Source of the DNA: an uncultured Prevotella sp.
Lineage (GTDB): Bacteria; Bacteroidota; Bacteroidia; Bacteroidales; Bacteroidaceae
Reading direction: 5' to 3'
Length of the DNA: 22,778 nt
NCBI GenBank assembly: GCA_934202525.1
Contig: CAKPYB010000047.1
Span: 1 to 22,778, forward strand
The notes under the pieces are model-generated. The model was not told the DNA's origin. It searched no databases and worked only from the letters and a program-made list of their open reading frames with translations. This document shows, in pieces, positions 1-7,808 of this stretch. Within the stretch, counting starts at the first letter, position 1. Each line of letters opens with the position of its first letter. A program made the position numbers and the translations under genes.

Positions 1-180
1 TGGGCAGGCAATGCCCGTCCTGAGTACCTGCAGTATCTGATGACCGTGGATGTTCACTCTCCAAACGAGGCTCGTGTAAACGGTGCCCTCCCAATGGTGG
101 ATTCATGGTATAAGGCATTCGACATCAAGAAGGGCGACAAGCTCTTTGTTCCTAAGAACAAGCGTGCACATATCTGGTAA
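1..180 (+). CDS. M13 family metallopeptidase, C-terminal fragment (gene begins outside window)
   Basis: An open frame from the first base gives 59 residues and stops at TAA 178-180. The residues include HSPNEARVNGAL, then WYKAFDIKKGDKLF, and end in HIW. This matches the C-terminal end of neprilysin-like M13 zinc endopeptidases (PepO), where the catalytic domain closes with a conserved region rich in N, R and G, a 'DAWYxAFxVKxGDKLY' segment and a terminal aromatic residue. The HExxH zinc motif and signal peptide would lie upstream of the window, so activity cannot be judged. In this phylum these are usually secreted or lipid-anchored periplasmic peptidases. The gene converges on the transporter gene and shares a bidirectional terminator with it. 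Confidence 0.85.
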   Translation, partial: WAGNARPEYLQYLMTVDVHSPNEARVNGALPMVDSWYKAFDIKKGDKLFVPKNKRAHIW

Positions 181-194
181 AAATATAAAACATA

Positions 195-236
195 AAAAAA
201 AGTCTTGCAGGCTATATGCTTGCAAGACTTTTTTTT
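195..236. terminator. Bidirectional rho-independent terminator
   Basis: AGTCTTGCAGGC (201-212) pairs with GCTTGCAAGACT (218-229) around the loop TATAT, with one G-T wobble. The stem is flanked by an A run on the left and a T run on the right, so it works on both strands. It separates the convergent M13 peptidase and transporter genes. Confidence 0.9.
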
Positions 237-246
237 TATCTAATCA

Positions 247-1164
247 TTACTTCGTTCCGAAATAGAGGAAGAGCATTCCGAGCAAGACGAGGAGCAGATC
301 TACGAACTTCGCCTTGAGATTCTTCTCATGGAAGATCGCTGCACCGAAGAGGAAGCTGACGATAACCGAACCGCGGCGAATCATGCTCACGATACTGATC
401 ATGGCGCCAGGCAGACTCAGAGCGTAGAAATAAACGAAGTCGGCTGCCGAAAGGAAGATACTGATGAAGATGATACTCCAGTGCCAGTGGAATGGGGTAG
501 AATTCTTCTTGGTAGGCCACCATATCATCAGCAGCATGGCTCCCATGAGAAAACACTGGTAGATGTTGTACCAGCTCTGCACAATCATTCTGTCTAATCC
601 TACACCACCATTCTCTGGCGGAGCCATCAGATACTTGTCGTAGAGACCGCTTATTGCACCGAGCACGGCAGCCAGCACGATGAAGTAAATCCATTTGTTG
701 TGCTTGAAGTCGATACCTTCTTTCTTGCCGCTGCGCGAAAGCATGGCAAAGGAGATGATGGCAAGGATGACACCAATCCACTGATACAGATTCAGTACCT
801 CACCATAAACCAGCAGGGCACCCACGAGGGTCATTACCGGTCGGGTGGCATTGATAGGTCCCACGATGGTGAGCGGTAGGTGTTTCATGCCGAAATAACC
901 GAAGATCCAGCTGCTCAATACGATGAAACTCTTGAGCACGATGTACTTGTGAACTTCCCATCCGCCTTCTGCTACATGAAACATCGTTCCATCCAGCGAA
1001 TTTCCTGTATAGCTCATCACGATGAACGGCAGGAAGATGAGCGATGAGAAGAGCGTGTTCAGAAAGAGCACGGGAATCACTGCGTTACCTGAAAGCGCCT
1101 TCTTCTTGAAGGCATCATAAAATCCCAGCAGCGCTGCTGAGAGAAATGCTAATACTAACCACAT
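247..1164 (-). CDS. EamA/DMT-superfamily membrane transporter
   Basis: This 305-residue protein has about ten hydrophobic segments in two similar halves, the layout of the EamA (DUF6) drug/metabolite transporter superfamily. The first helix (MWLVLAFLSAALLGFYDAFKK) and the short-loop pattern fit; GPINATRPVMTLVGALLVYGE closes the first half and the segment ending LFGAAIFHEK closes the second, as expected for the two EamA repeats. It probably moves a small metabolite across the inner membrane; the substrate cannot be told from sequence. It lies 67 nt downstream of truA on the same strand and is probably cotranscribed. The spacer just before its ATG carries heptamer repeats related to AACATTC. 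Confidence 0.8.
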   Translation of the reverse strand: MWLVLAFLSAALLGFYDAFKKKALSGNAVIPVLFLNTLFSSLIFLPFIVMSYTGNSLDGTMFHVAEGGWEVHKYIVLKSFIVLSSWIFGYFGMKHLPLTIVGPINATRPVMTLVGALLVYGEVLNLYQWIGVILAIISFAMLSRSGKKEGIDFKHNKWIYFIVLAAVLGAISGLYDKYLMAPPENGGVGLDRMIVQSWYNIYQCFLMGAMLLMIWWPTKKNSTPFHWHWSIIFISIFLSAADFVYFYALSLPGAMISIVSMIRRGSVIVSFLFGAAIFHEKNLKAKFVDLLLVLLGMLFLYFGTK

Positions 1165-1168
1165 TTTT

Positions 1169-1204
1169 ATGAATGTTAAATGTTGAATGTTGAATGTTGA
1201 ATGA
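1169..1204. repeat. Heptamer repeat (CATTCAA type) in the transporter leader
   Basis: Read on the minus strand, this tract is three CATTCAA units followed by a CATTTAA unit, a few bases upstream of the transporter start codon. The same heptamer family makes up the long tract at 18399-18516. It is a simple-sequence tract inside a 5' leader or intercistronic spacer. No function can be assigned. Confidence 0.75.
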
Positions 1205-1231
1205 GGCTCACGCCCTTGTGTTTCTAATCAT

Positions 1232-1975
1232 TTAATCTTTGAAATCATACCCTACCTCTTCCAGGAACAATGCGTTACCCGGCATGCTTTCGCCTGCATC
1301 GCTGCGGCTTCCGTTGTGCAGGATGTCGAGAAACTGTTCCATCGTAATCTTTTCTCTGCCTACATCGATGAGCGTGCCCACTACGGCTCTCACCATGTTT
1401 CTCAGGAAACGGTTGGCGGTAATCTCGAAATACCAGGTGGTAGGAGAGGTCTGTACCCATCGGGCGGCTGTTACGTGGCAGATGGTGGTCTTGTTATCTC
1501 CACCCGCCTTGCAGAACGCTGCATAGTCTTCGTGATGCAGAAAATGCTGAGCCGCCTCGTTCATCTTCTCGAAATTCAGGGGATAGTTCATCTGCAGTGA
1601 ATAATGGCGCTCAAACGGATCTTTCTGCGTATGTATATAATAATGGTATGTGCGCGAGATGGCAGAGAAGCGGGCATGCATCTCCGGGGCTACCTCCCTT
1701 ACTTCGTATACGGCGATGTCGCGGGGCAGGATGCGGTTCAGACGGTATACCAGCTGGTCGGGTTCCATCGGAATCCTGTCGGTATCGAAGTGGGCTGCCA
1801 TGTGTCGGGCATGTACGCCGGTATCGGTCCTTCCTGCTCCCACCACCTCCATTTCCTTTCTCAGAAGTATGGAGAGGGCGCGCTGCAACTCCTGCTGCAC
1901 CGAATTGGCATTGGGCTGAATCTGCCAGCCGTGGTAGTTGGTGCCGTCGTAACCGAAGAATATGAAATATCTCAT
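1232..1975 (-). CDS. truA: tRNA pseudouridine(38-40) synthase TruA
   Basis: This 247-residue protein has the usual TruA length. It converts uridines 38-40 in the anticodon arm of tRNAs to pseudouridine, in the cytoplasm. The N-terminal YDGTNYHGWQ motif and the catalytic GAGRTDTGVHA motif with Asp51 are both present. C-terminal FLRNMVRAVVGTLIDVGREK is the conserved TruA ending region. The ATG at 1975 fits the family start (MRYFIFFGYDG). It is the first gene of a likely two-gene unit with the EamA transporter. Upstream on the minus strand there is a TAACTTTG -7 box about 80 nt before the start. Confidence 0.96.
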   Translation of the reverse strand: MRYFIFFGYDGTNYHGWQIQPNANSVQQELQRALSILLRKEMEVVGAGRTDTGVHARHMAAHFDTDRIPMEPDQLVYRLNRILPRDIAVYEVREVAPEMHARFSAISRTYHYYIHTQKDPFERHYSLQMNYPLNFEKMNEAAQHFLHHEDYAAFCKAGGDNKTTICHVTAARWVQTSPTTWYFEITANRFLRNMVRAVVGTLIDVGREKITMEQFLDILHNGSRSDAGESMPGNALFLEEVGYDFKD

Positions 1976-1980
1976 GATGA

Positions 1981-2062
1981 TCTTTGAACTTTTTTGTTTT
2001 TTGCTATGAACTTTGAGCTTTGATTTGTTCTACGTTCTTTGCTTAATTCGGGTGCAAAGTTA
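1981..2062 (-). promoter_or_regulatory. Probable truA promoter and repeat-rich leader
   Basis: CAAAGTTA at 2055-2062 reads TAACTTTG on the minus strand, the Bacteroidetes -7 element (TAnnTTTG). No clear TTTG -33 box is seen at the expected distance. The leader between it and the truA ATG holds degenerate repeats of the CTTTGAA/ACTTTGA type (1982-2024). Confidence 0.55.
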
Positions 2063-2143
2063 CTAAAAAAACGTGAAATATGGTATAATAATACAGATTT
2101 TTTTCAAAAATGGTACAATCTTGAAAGAAAAGTTCATTTTTAT

Positions 2144-2174
2144 TTTGCAAATTGACAATAATTGTGTACTTTTG
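2144..2174 (+). promoter_or_regulatory. dapA promoter (Bacteroidetes -33/-7)
   Basis: TTTG at 2144-2147, a 19-bp spacer, then TACTTTTG at 2167-2174 match the sigma-ABfr-type consensus. The dapA ATG is 25 nt downstream of the -7 box. Confidence 0.8.
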
Positions 2175-2198
2175 CCAACGTTTTTGATATTATAGATT

Positions 2199-3086
2199 AT
2201 GGCACAGAACATATTCAAGGGTTTAGGTGTTGCCCTTATTACTCCTTTCAACACCGATGGCTCGGTTGATTATCAGTCGCTCAAGCGATTGGTAGAGTTT
2301 CAAATTGACAATGGTGCAGACTTCCTTTGCATCCTTGCCACAACTGGTGAGGCTCCATGTCTTACACAGGAAGAGAAAGATAAAATCACAGAATTGGTGA
2401 AAGACGTGAACAAGGGTCGCATCAAGATATTGAAATATTGTGGTGGTAATAATACTGCTGCTGTCGTTGAAGAAATCAAGAACACCGACTGGAGTGGCAT
2501 CGATGGCATCCTCAGTATCTGTCCTTACTACAACAAACCTTCTCAGGAAGGTCTCTATCAGCACTTCAAGGCCATCGCCCAGGTTAGTCCGCTGCCTATC
2601 GTGCTCTACAATGTTCCTGGCAGAACCGGTATCAACATGAAGCCTGAAACAACCTGCCGTATCGCCCGCGACTTCCCTAATGTGGTAGCCGTGAAGGAGG
2701 CTAGTGGCAGCCTGGAGCAGGTAGATGAGATTATCAAGAACAAGCCTGATAATTTTGATGTTATCAGCGGTGATGATGCGCTTACCTTCTCAATGATTGC
2801 CAGTGGTGCTGCCGGCGTTATCTCTGTTATCGGCAATGCCCTGCCTAAGGCTTTCAGCCGTATGATCCGTCTCGAGTTCCGTGGCGAATATGAGCCAGCC
2901 CGTAAGATTCATCATTCTTTTACCGAGCTCTACAGTCTGCTCTTCGTTGACGGTAACCCTGCCGGCGTAAAGGCGCTCCTCAATGATATGGGCTTCATCG
3001 AGAACGAGCTCCGTCTGCCTCTGGTTCCTACCCGTATCGCAACCAAGCAGAAGATGAGCGACATTCTGAAGACTTTGAATATCTAA
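2199..3086 (+). CDS. dapA: 4-hydroxy-tetrahydrodipicolinate synthase
   Basis: DapA condenses pyruvate with aspartate semialdehyde, the committed step to diaminopimelate and lysine. The 295-residue length and TIM-barrel motifs fit. LATTGEAPCL contains the catalytic Thr pair (residues 48-49). YNVPGRTG gives the catalytic Tyr137 and carboxylate-binding Arg142. VAVKEASG contains the Schiff-base Lys166. GDDALTF and AAGVISV follow in family order. An own promoter lies directly upstream. The AraC-type gene begins 31 nt after the stop, so read-through is possible although the functions are unrelated. Aldolases of the same superfamily (NanA, KDG aldolases) are alternatives, but motif spacing and the presence of Arg142 favour DapA. 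Confidence 0.95.
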   Translation: MAQNIFKGLGVALITPFNTDGSVDYQSLKRLVEFQIDNGADFLCILATTGEAPCLTQEEKDKITELVKDVNKGRIKILKYCGGNNTAAVVEEIKNTDWSGIDGILSICPYYNKPSQEGLYQHFKAIAQVSPLPIVLYNVPGRTGINMKPETTCRIARDFPNVVAVKEASGSLEQVDEIIKNKPDNFDVISGDDALTFSMIASGAAGVISVIGNALPKAFSRMIRLEFRGEYEPARKIHHSFTELYSLLFVDGNPAGVKALLNDMGFIENELRLPLVPTRIATKQKMSDILKTLNI

Positions 3087-3117
3087 AATAGTGATTAGTT
3101 ATTAATCATTAAGTACC

Positions 3118-4005
3118 ATGACTGAAGATAGAAGAATCATACACGAGATAACACCGCTGATGGGTAAGGATGTGCTCTATATTGCAGACAGGCATAAGAA
3201 GGAGTTTACTTATCCTATCCATAACCATTCGGTGTACGAGTTGAACTTTGTAGAGAATGCAAAGGGAGTAAGAAGAATCGTTGGAGATTCGCAGGAGGTG
3301 ATAGGCGACTATGATCTCTGTCTCATCACATCGCCTGATCTGGAGCATGTATGGGAACAGAACGAGTGCCACAGCGATGACATCCGTGAGATTACCATCC
3401 AGTTTGATTTCTCCATGGGTGATGAAACGCTCTTCGGAAGAAATCCCTACGCCAGCATCACCCGCATGATGCAGGAAGCGAAAAAGGGACTTGTCTTTCC
3501 GATGCAGGCTATCATGAAGGTATACGGAATGCTCGATTCTTTAAGTTCAGTGAAAGATGGTTTCTATGCCGTGCAGCAGTTCCTGACCATTCTCTATGAG
3601 CTGTCACGCTGCGAAAATGCCCGTACGCTGGCTTCCAGCAGTTATGCCAAGGTAACGATAGAAGACGATAGCCGACGCATTCTGAAGGTGAAGAATTTCA
3701 TCTCCAAGAACTATATGGATGAACTCCGTCTGCCGGAGCTTGCCTCACTGGCAGGTATGAGCAGCAGTGCGTTCAGCCGTTTCTTCAAGCTCCATACTGG
3801 CAGAAACATCTCGGAGTATATCATCGACCTGCGTCTGGGTTATGCAGCCCGCATGCTGGTAGATACCGCCAAGAGTATCAGCGAGATAGGTTTTGATTGC
3901 GGTTTCAACAATCTCAGCAACTTCAACCGCATCTTCAAGAAAAAGAAAGGATGCTCGCCAAGCGAGTTCCGTGAAAGCTATCATAAGACAAGAATCATTG
4001 TATAA
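3118..4005 (+). CDS. AraC-family transcriptional regulator, candidate hexuronate regulator
   Basis: The protein has 295 residues. The N-terminal half resembles a cupin ligand-binding domain (HNHSVYELNFVENAKG). The C-terminal 100 residues form the double helix-turn-helix of AraC/XylS regulators. The first HTH is LPELASLAGMSSSAFSRFFK; the second is ISEIGFDCGFNNLSNFNRIFKK, ending in the conserved GCSPSEFR. It lies just upstream of uxaC on the same strand. A 17-bp inverted repeat between the two genes overlaps the uxaC promoter region. The likely role, inferred from position, is sugar-acid-responsive control of uxaC and perhaps its own expression. No dedicated promoter is obvious in the 31-nt spacer after dapA. 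Confidence 0.88.
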   Translation: MTEDRRIIHEITPLMGKDVLYIADRHKKEFTYPIHNHSVYELNFVENAKGVRRIVGDSQEVIGDYDLCLITSPDLEHVWEQNECHSDDIREITIQFDFSMGDETLFGRNPYASITRMMQEAKKGLVFPMQAIMKVYGMLDSLSSVKDGFYAVQQFLTILYELSRCENARTLASSSYAKVTIEDDSRRILKVKNFISKNYMDELRLPELASLAGMSSSAFSRFFKLHTGRNISEYIIDLRLGYAARMLVDTAKSISEIGFDCGFNNLSNFNRIFKKKKGCSPSEFRESYHKTRIIV

Positions 4006-4017
4006 TACAGCCAACGT

Positions 4018-4068
4018 AATCGTTTAAGTGAAATTATCAAAAATATTTCGCTTAAACGATTCTTTTTT
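4018..4068 (+). terminator. Inverted repeat: terminator of the AraC gene, possibly also an operator for uxaC
   Basis: AATCGTTTAAGTGAAAT (4018-4034) pairs with ATTTCGCTTAAACGATT (4045-4061) across a 10-nt loop, with a single G-T wobble. The right arm runs into CTTTTTT. This is a good terminator on the plus strand. It also ends some 20 nt before the uxaC -7 element, covering the place of a -33 box, so an operator role is possible. Confidence 0.75.
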
Positions 4069-4081
4069 CCGATATTTGTTG

Positions 4082-4089
4082 TATCTTTG
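4082..4089 (+). promoter_or_regulatory. uxaC promoter -7 element
   Basis: TATCTTTG matches TAnnTTTG. No TTTG -33 box is seen 19-21 bp upstream; that position is the end of the 17-bp inverted repeat, which would suit an activator-dependent promoter. The leader to the ATG is 52 nt. Confidence 0.65.
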
Positions 4090-4141
4090 CGCTACAATTT
4101 GAAATGTATAAATAAACATTTAAAAACTACGATAACGAATT

Positions 4142-5545
4142 ATGAAGCAATTTATGGATGAAAACTTCCTGCTCGACACTAAGACTGCACAGGATCTTTT
4201 CCACAATCATGCGGCTAAAATGCCAATTATCGATTATCACTGCCACCTCATCCCTGAGATGGTAGCAAATGATCACAAGTTTAAGAGTATTACAGAACTT
4301 TGGCTCGGTGGTGACCACTACAAGTGGCGTGCTATGCGTACCAATGGTGTAGATGAGCGCTTCTGCACTGGTACTGATACCAGCGACTGGGAGAAGTTCG
4401 AGAAGTGGGCTGAAACAGTGCCTTATACTTTCCGTAACCCTCTCTATCACTGGACTCACCTGGAGCTCAAGACAGCTTTCGGTATCGATAAGCAGCTCAG
4501 CCCTAAGACAGCCCGTGAAATCTACGATGAGTGTAACGAGAAGTTGCAGTTGCCTGAGTTCAGCGCTCGTGGCTTGATGCGTCATTACAATGTAGAGTGC
4601 GTTTGTACAACAGACGACCCAATCGATGACCTGCGTTACCACAAGCAGACACGTGAGAGCGGTTTCGAAATCAAGATGATTCCAGCTTGGCGTCCTGACA
4701 AGGCTATGAACATCGAGAAGCCAGATTTCGCTGACTATATGAACAAGCTCGGTGAGGTAGCAGGTGTTAACCTCGTTACATTCCAGGATATGGTTGATGC
4801 TTTGCAGAAGCGTCACGACTTCTTTACTGAGAACGGCTGTAAGTTGAGCGACCACGGTATCGAGGAGTTCTACGATGAGCCATACACAGATTCTCAGATT
4901 GAGACTATCTTTGCCAAGGCTATGCGTGGCCAGCAGCTTTCTGCTCTCGAAATCCGTCAGTACAAGCATGCATTCCTCAAGGTTTGCGCTGAGATGGATC
5001 ACGATGCCGACTGGACACAGCAGTACCACTATGGTGCTATCCGCGACAACAATACACTGATGTACAACAAGCTTGGTGCTGATACCGGTTTCGATTCTAT
5101 CGGTGAGTTCACTACAGCCAAGGCTATGAGCAGCTTCCTCAATGAGCTCAACATGGAGGGTAAGCTCACACGTACTATCCTCTATACATTGAACCCATGT
5201 GCCAACGAGGTAATCGCTACCATGCTCGGTAACTTCCAGGATGGTTCTTGCCCAGGTAAGATCCAGTTTGGTTCTGGCTGGTGGTTCAACGATCAGCTCG
5301 ATGGTATGACCCGCCAGATGAACGCACTCTCTGTATTGGGTCTCCTGAGCCGTTTCGTAGGTATGTTGACCGACTCTCGTTCATTCCTCAGCTACCCACG
5401 TCACGAGTACTTCCGTCGTTTGCTCTGCAACCTCCTCGGCAATGATGTAGAGAAGGGCTTGCTTCCTAACGACATGGAGAGCCTCTCTCGCATGGTTGAG
5501 GATATCTCTTACAACAATGCTCGCAACTACTTCAAGTTCTATTAA
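4142..5545 (+). CDS. uxaC: Glucuronate (uronate) isomerase
   Basis: UxaC interconverts D-glucuronate with D-fructuronate and D-galacturonate with D-tagaturonate, the entry step of hexuronate catabolism (for instance from pectin). The protein is 467 residues, the typical length. MPIIDYHCHLIPEM carries the metal-binding His33 and His35 of the amidohydrolase-like fold. VCTTDDPIDDLRYH, IPAWRPDKA and GSGWWFND are further conserved blocks. Codon use is strongly biased to the preferred codons of the neighbouring genes, which suggests good expression. The AraC gene upstream is its likely regulator. No uxuA/uxuB or uxaA/uxaB genes lie in the window. Confidence 0.96.
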   Translation: MKQFMDENFLLDTKTAQDLFHNHAAKMPIIDYHCHLIPEMVANDHKFKSITELWLGGDHYKWRAMRTNGVDERFCTGTDTSDWEKFEKWAETVPYTFRNPLYHWTHLELKTAFGIDKQLSPKTAREIYDECNEKLQLPEFSARGLMRHYNVECVCTTDDPIDDLRYHKQTRESGFEIKMIPAWRPDKAMNIEKPDFADYMNKLGEVAGVNLVTFQDMVDALQKRHDFFTENGCKLSDHGIEEFYDEPYTDSQIETIFAKAMRGQQLSALEIRQYKHAFLKVCAEMDHDADWTQQYHYGAIRDNNTLMYNKLGADTGFDSIGEFTTAKAMSSFLNELNMEGKLTRTILYTLNPCANEVIATMLGNFQDGSCPGKIQFGSGWWFNDQLDGMTRQMNALSVLGLLSRFVGMLTDSRSFLSYPRHEYFRRLLCNLLGNDVEKGLLPNDMESLSRMVEDISYNNARNYFKFY

Positions 5546-5575
5546 TCCATAGAACTGAAGCAATTTATACTAAGA

Positions 5576-5618
5576 CAAATCCCTTCACGGCATCCCGGTG
5601 GTGCTGTGGAGGGATTTG
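5576..5618 (+). terminator. Terminator-like hairpin after uxaC
   Basis: CAAATCCCTTCAC (5576-5588) pairs with GTGGAGGGATTTG (5606-5618), with one wobble, and the stem continues inward (GGCATCC with GGTGCT-type pairs). It is followed only by a weak T tract (GTTTTAT). Confidence 0.7.
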
Positions 5619-5650
5619 ATGTTTTATCGTGAAACCAATACTTTAAACTT

Positions 5651-6967
5651 ATGGGGGTAATAGACAGAATACTAGGTTTTTACGAAGATATTAGGGGGTT
5701 CAATTCTTCTAATATCAAAGACTTCCGGGGCAGATTCAAGTCTTGGATCAAGATGGGTATGCTTGCCGGTCGCATCTTCTATCTCAAGGATATGTGGGCC
5801 AGGGATGTGGCTGCCTTGACTTTTGCCTCCTTCATGGCTCTGATACCTTTCATGGCAATGATGTTTGTCATAGCCCGTGGTTTCGGCTATGCCTCTCTGC
5901 TCGAATCCTGGCTCTCTACCACCTTCGAGGCACAGCCCGTTGTAGCGCAGACCATCGTTGACTTCGTTCACAATTATATCGAGAATACGCAGAGCAACTA
6001 CATCATCGGTACGGGTATCGTAATGTTTCTCTATACCATCGTTTCGCTGATGCAGAAGATAGAGCTTACCTTTGATGACATCTGGCATACGGGCGAGCGT
6101 TCGTGGAAGCAGATTGTTACCGAATATCCTACCATCCTGTTCGGTCTGGGACTGCTGATTCTCTTTGCTTCGAGCATCAATGTATGGACGGTGAATATGG
6201 TGGATAATGTAGACAGGATAGCGGATATCGGTGATACCATTCCTTCGTTCATCCTTCATCTGGCGGCTTTTGTTCCGATGTTCCTGTTCTTCGTGTTCTG
6301 CTATTATGTCATCCCGAATACCTATATCCGGGTTCGCAGTACCCTGGTTCCATCGTTCCTGGCGGGTGTCTGCATGACGGCACTTCAGTATGGATATATC
6401 TATCTGCAGGTTTTTCTGTCCAGCTACAATGTCATCTACGGTTCGCTGGCAGCCATTCCGCTTTTCCTGTTATGGCTTCAGATTTCGTGGGCTATCGTAG
6501 TGTTTGGTGCCTTGCTTTGCCATACCAACCAGAACATCCATTATTATGATGGTGATTTGCAATATGACCACCTGAAACTGGTGCAGCGCATCAAGGTTTG
6601 TGGGGTAGTGATGCATCTGGTATGTCGTCGGTTCAATCAGGGCGAACAGGCGTATACTCCGAAAGAAATTCATGATTTAACGAAGGTACCTCAACAGATT
6701 GTCAACCAGTCGGTTAAGGAACTGTTACGTGCCCGTTTGCTGGTAGAAATCAGGAATGGAAAGAAAAGCAGTTTTGAGGAATCGGTGGTTCTTCATCCGA
6801 TAGAGAAGATAGAGCATCTTACCTATGGTGTGATGATAGAGCGCCTCTTCGGTTATGGCGAGGATATCTCAAGCCTTGCCGCATTGGAGTCGGATATGGC
6901 GATGTGGAAGGATATCGACATCGTGAATGCAGAGTTCATAGAAAAGGGAAAGCAAATCGCTTTCTGA
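5651..6967 (+). CDS. YihY/virulence factor BrkB family membrane protein
   Basis: This 438-residue protein has about six hydrophobic segments between residues 45 and 285. Family blocks include LKDMWARDVAALTFASFMALIPF near residue 45, DDIWHTGERSW near residue 140 and YGSLAAIPLFLLWLQISWAIVVFGA near residue 265. It belongs to the YihY/BrkB family (formerly and wrongly called RNase BN). Its exact function is unsettled. The cytosolic C-terminal part (YTPKEIHDLTKVPQQIVNQSVKEL) resembles a winged helix and is common in the longer Bacteroidetes members. It converges on the phosphoribosyltransferase gene with a shared terminator. Confidence 0.88.
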   Translation: MGVIDRILGFYEDIRGFNSSNIKDFRGRFKSWIKMGMLAGRIFYLKDMWARDVAALTFASFMALIPFMAMMFVIARGFGYASLLESWLSTTFEAQPVVAQTIVDFVHNYIENTQSNYIIGTGIVMFLYTIVSLMQKIELTFDDIWHTGERSWKQIVTEYPTILFGLGLLILFASSINVWTVNMVDNVDRIADIGDTIPSFILHLAAFVPMFLFFVFCYYVIPNTYIRVRSTLVPSFLAGVCMTALQYGYIYLQVFLSSYNVIYGSLAAIPLFLLWLQISWAIVVFGALLCHTNQNIHYYDGDLQYDHLKLVQRIKVCGVVMHLVCRRFNQGEQAYTPKEIHDLTKVPQQIVNQSVKELLRARLLVEIRNGKKSSFEESVVLHPIEKIEHLTYGVMIERLFGYGEDISSLAALESDMAMWKDIDIVNAEFIEKGKQIAF

Positions 6968-6979
6968 TAATAAACGGTG

Positions 6980-7012
6980 TTTTTTAGGCACGTGTAATCC
7001 GTGCCTGAAAAA
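6980..7012. terminator. Bidirectional terminator
   Basis: AGGCACG pairs with CGTGCCT around a 7-nt loop. The stem is flanked by TTTTTT on the left and GAAAAA on the right, which extend the helix and give a T run on either strand. It lies between two convergent genes. Confidence 0.8.
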
Positions 7013-7030
7013 CTATTAATTTATAGTATC

Positions 7031-7627
7031 TTATTTCTGGTCATATCCGTCAGAAATCTTTTTTCCCAGTGCTAGCGCCAGTTCAACCTTGGCACCATAT
7101 CCTTCCAGCTGGTCGGCAAACTTGGCTACCGAATTGCCGGATGCGATGATGTCATCAAAGAGAATAATCTTTTTGCCCTGGAAGAAAGACTCGTCGATAT
7201 GGAGTTCATCTACAGGATCGCCATCTTCATCTACATCATGCGTGTAGCTGAAGGCAGGGTAGGCGTTGGTCATGCCCGTAGCCTTGCATATCTCCTCGCT
7301 GAACTCCTTGAAACGGCGCTTGGTATGCGCCTCAAGAGCTGCCGGAATGCAGACCAGGGTAAACTGCGCTGCCTCTTCGCCCAAAAGACTCTTCAACTGG
7401 GCAGAAACCATTTCAATAGCCTTCTTCAGGGCTTCCTGATGGTCAATCTCTGTTGTGAGCTCAGAGTTACCTTTAAAGTTGACAATAAGGTCGCGTTTTT
7501 CCCATTCCTCTGCTGTGAGTTCAAAAGTACCGAAGGCGCTGAATGCAGCGTAGTCGACAAGCCATTTGTAGTGCAGTCCGTTTTTCAGGACTGGCCACGA
7601 GTTGATTTCATTTTCGTAATTAGCCAT
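7031..7627 (-). CDS. Phosphoribosyltransferase-like protein (ComF-like)
   Basis: The protein has 198 residues. IILFDDIIASGNS (residues 154-166) is the PRPP-binding loop of type I phosphoribosyltransferases: hydrophobic strand, two acidic residues, then a small-residue turn. LVCIPA followed by RRFKEFSEEI (residues 91-112) resembles the ComF layout, where a proline-ended strand precedes an RGFNQ-like segment. No zinc-finger cysteines of full ComF are present. The 50 N-terminal residues are rich in aromatics and not recognised. The role could be in nucleotide salvage or DNA uptake; neither can be fixed by context. A TATTTTTG box lies about 40 nt upstream on the minus strand (7668-7675). Confidence 0.7.
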   Translation of the reverse strand: MANYENEINSWPVLKNGLHYKWLVDYAAFSAFGTFELTAEEWEKRDLIVNFKGNSELTTEIDHQEALKKAIEMVSAQLKSLLGEEAAQFTLVCIPAALEAHTKRRFKEFSEEICKATGMTNAYPAFSYTHDVDEDGDPVDELHIDESFFQGKKIILFDDIIASGNSVAKFADQLEGYGAKVELALALGKKISDGYDQK

Positions 7628-7667
7628 AGACTAGAATTTTTTGATTATTAATAATGCATAGTTTCTG

Positions 7668-7675
7668 CAAAAATA
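7668..7675 (-). promoter_or_regulatory. Probable -7 element of the phosphoribosyltransferase gene
   Basis: CAAAAATA on the plus strand reads TATTTTTG on the minus strand, fitting TAnnTTTG, 40 nt before the ATG. A matching -33 box was not found. Confidence 0.5.
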
Positions 7676-7770
7676 GGAAATCTTTTCGATATAAGGCGTT
7701 GGTTTCTTAAAAAAGATTTGTTTTTTAAGTAATATTTCACGTAGGTGCCCGTTTTTTACTTATTTTTTAG

Positions 7771-7778
7771 TACCTTTG
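7771..7778 (+). promoter_or_regulatory. yitT-family gene promoter -7 element
   Basis: TACCTTTG matches TAnnTTTG. It includes the TTG at 7776 that would otherwise be read as an upstream start codon, so the true start must be the downstream ATG at 7809. Confidence 0.7.
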
Positions 7779-7808
7779 CACCGCATTTTAAGAAATACGT
7801 ATATTTAT

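Noticed and set aside
1604..1987. Long plus-strand open frame (127 codons) opposite truA
   Set aside because: It is a shadow of truA; composition is not protein-like and truA is unmistakable.
4127..5029. 300-codon minus-strand open frame opposite uxaC
   Set aside because: Arises from the biased codons of uxaC on the other strand; no family resemblance.
7776..7808. TTG start for the YitT gene
   Set aside because: The TTG is part of the TACCTTTG promoter element, so it should not be in the transcript; ATG 7809 is preferred.
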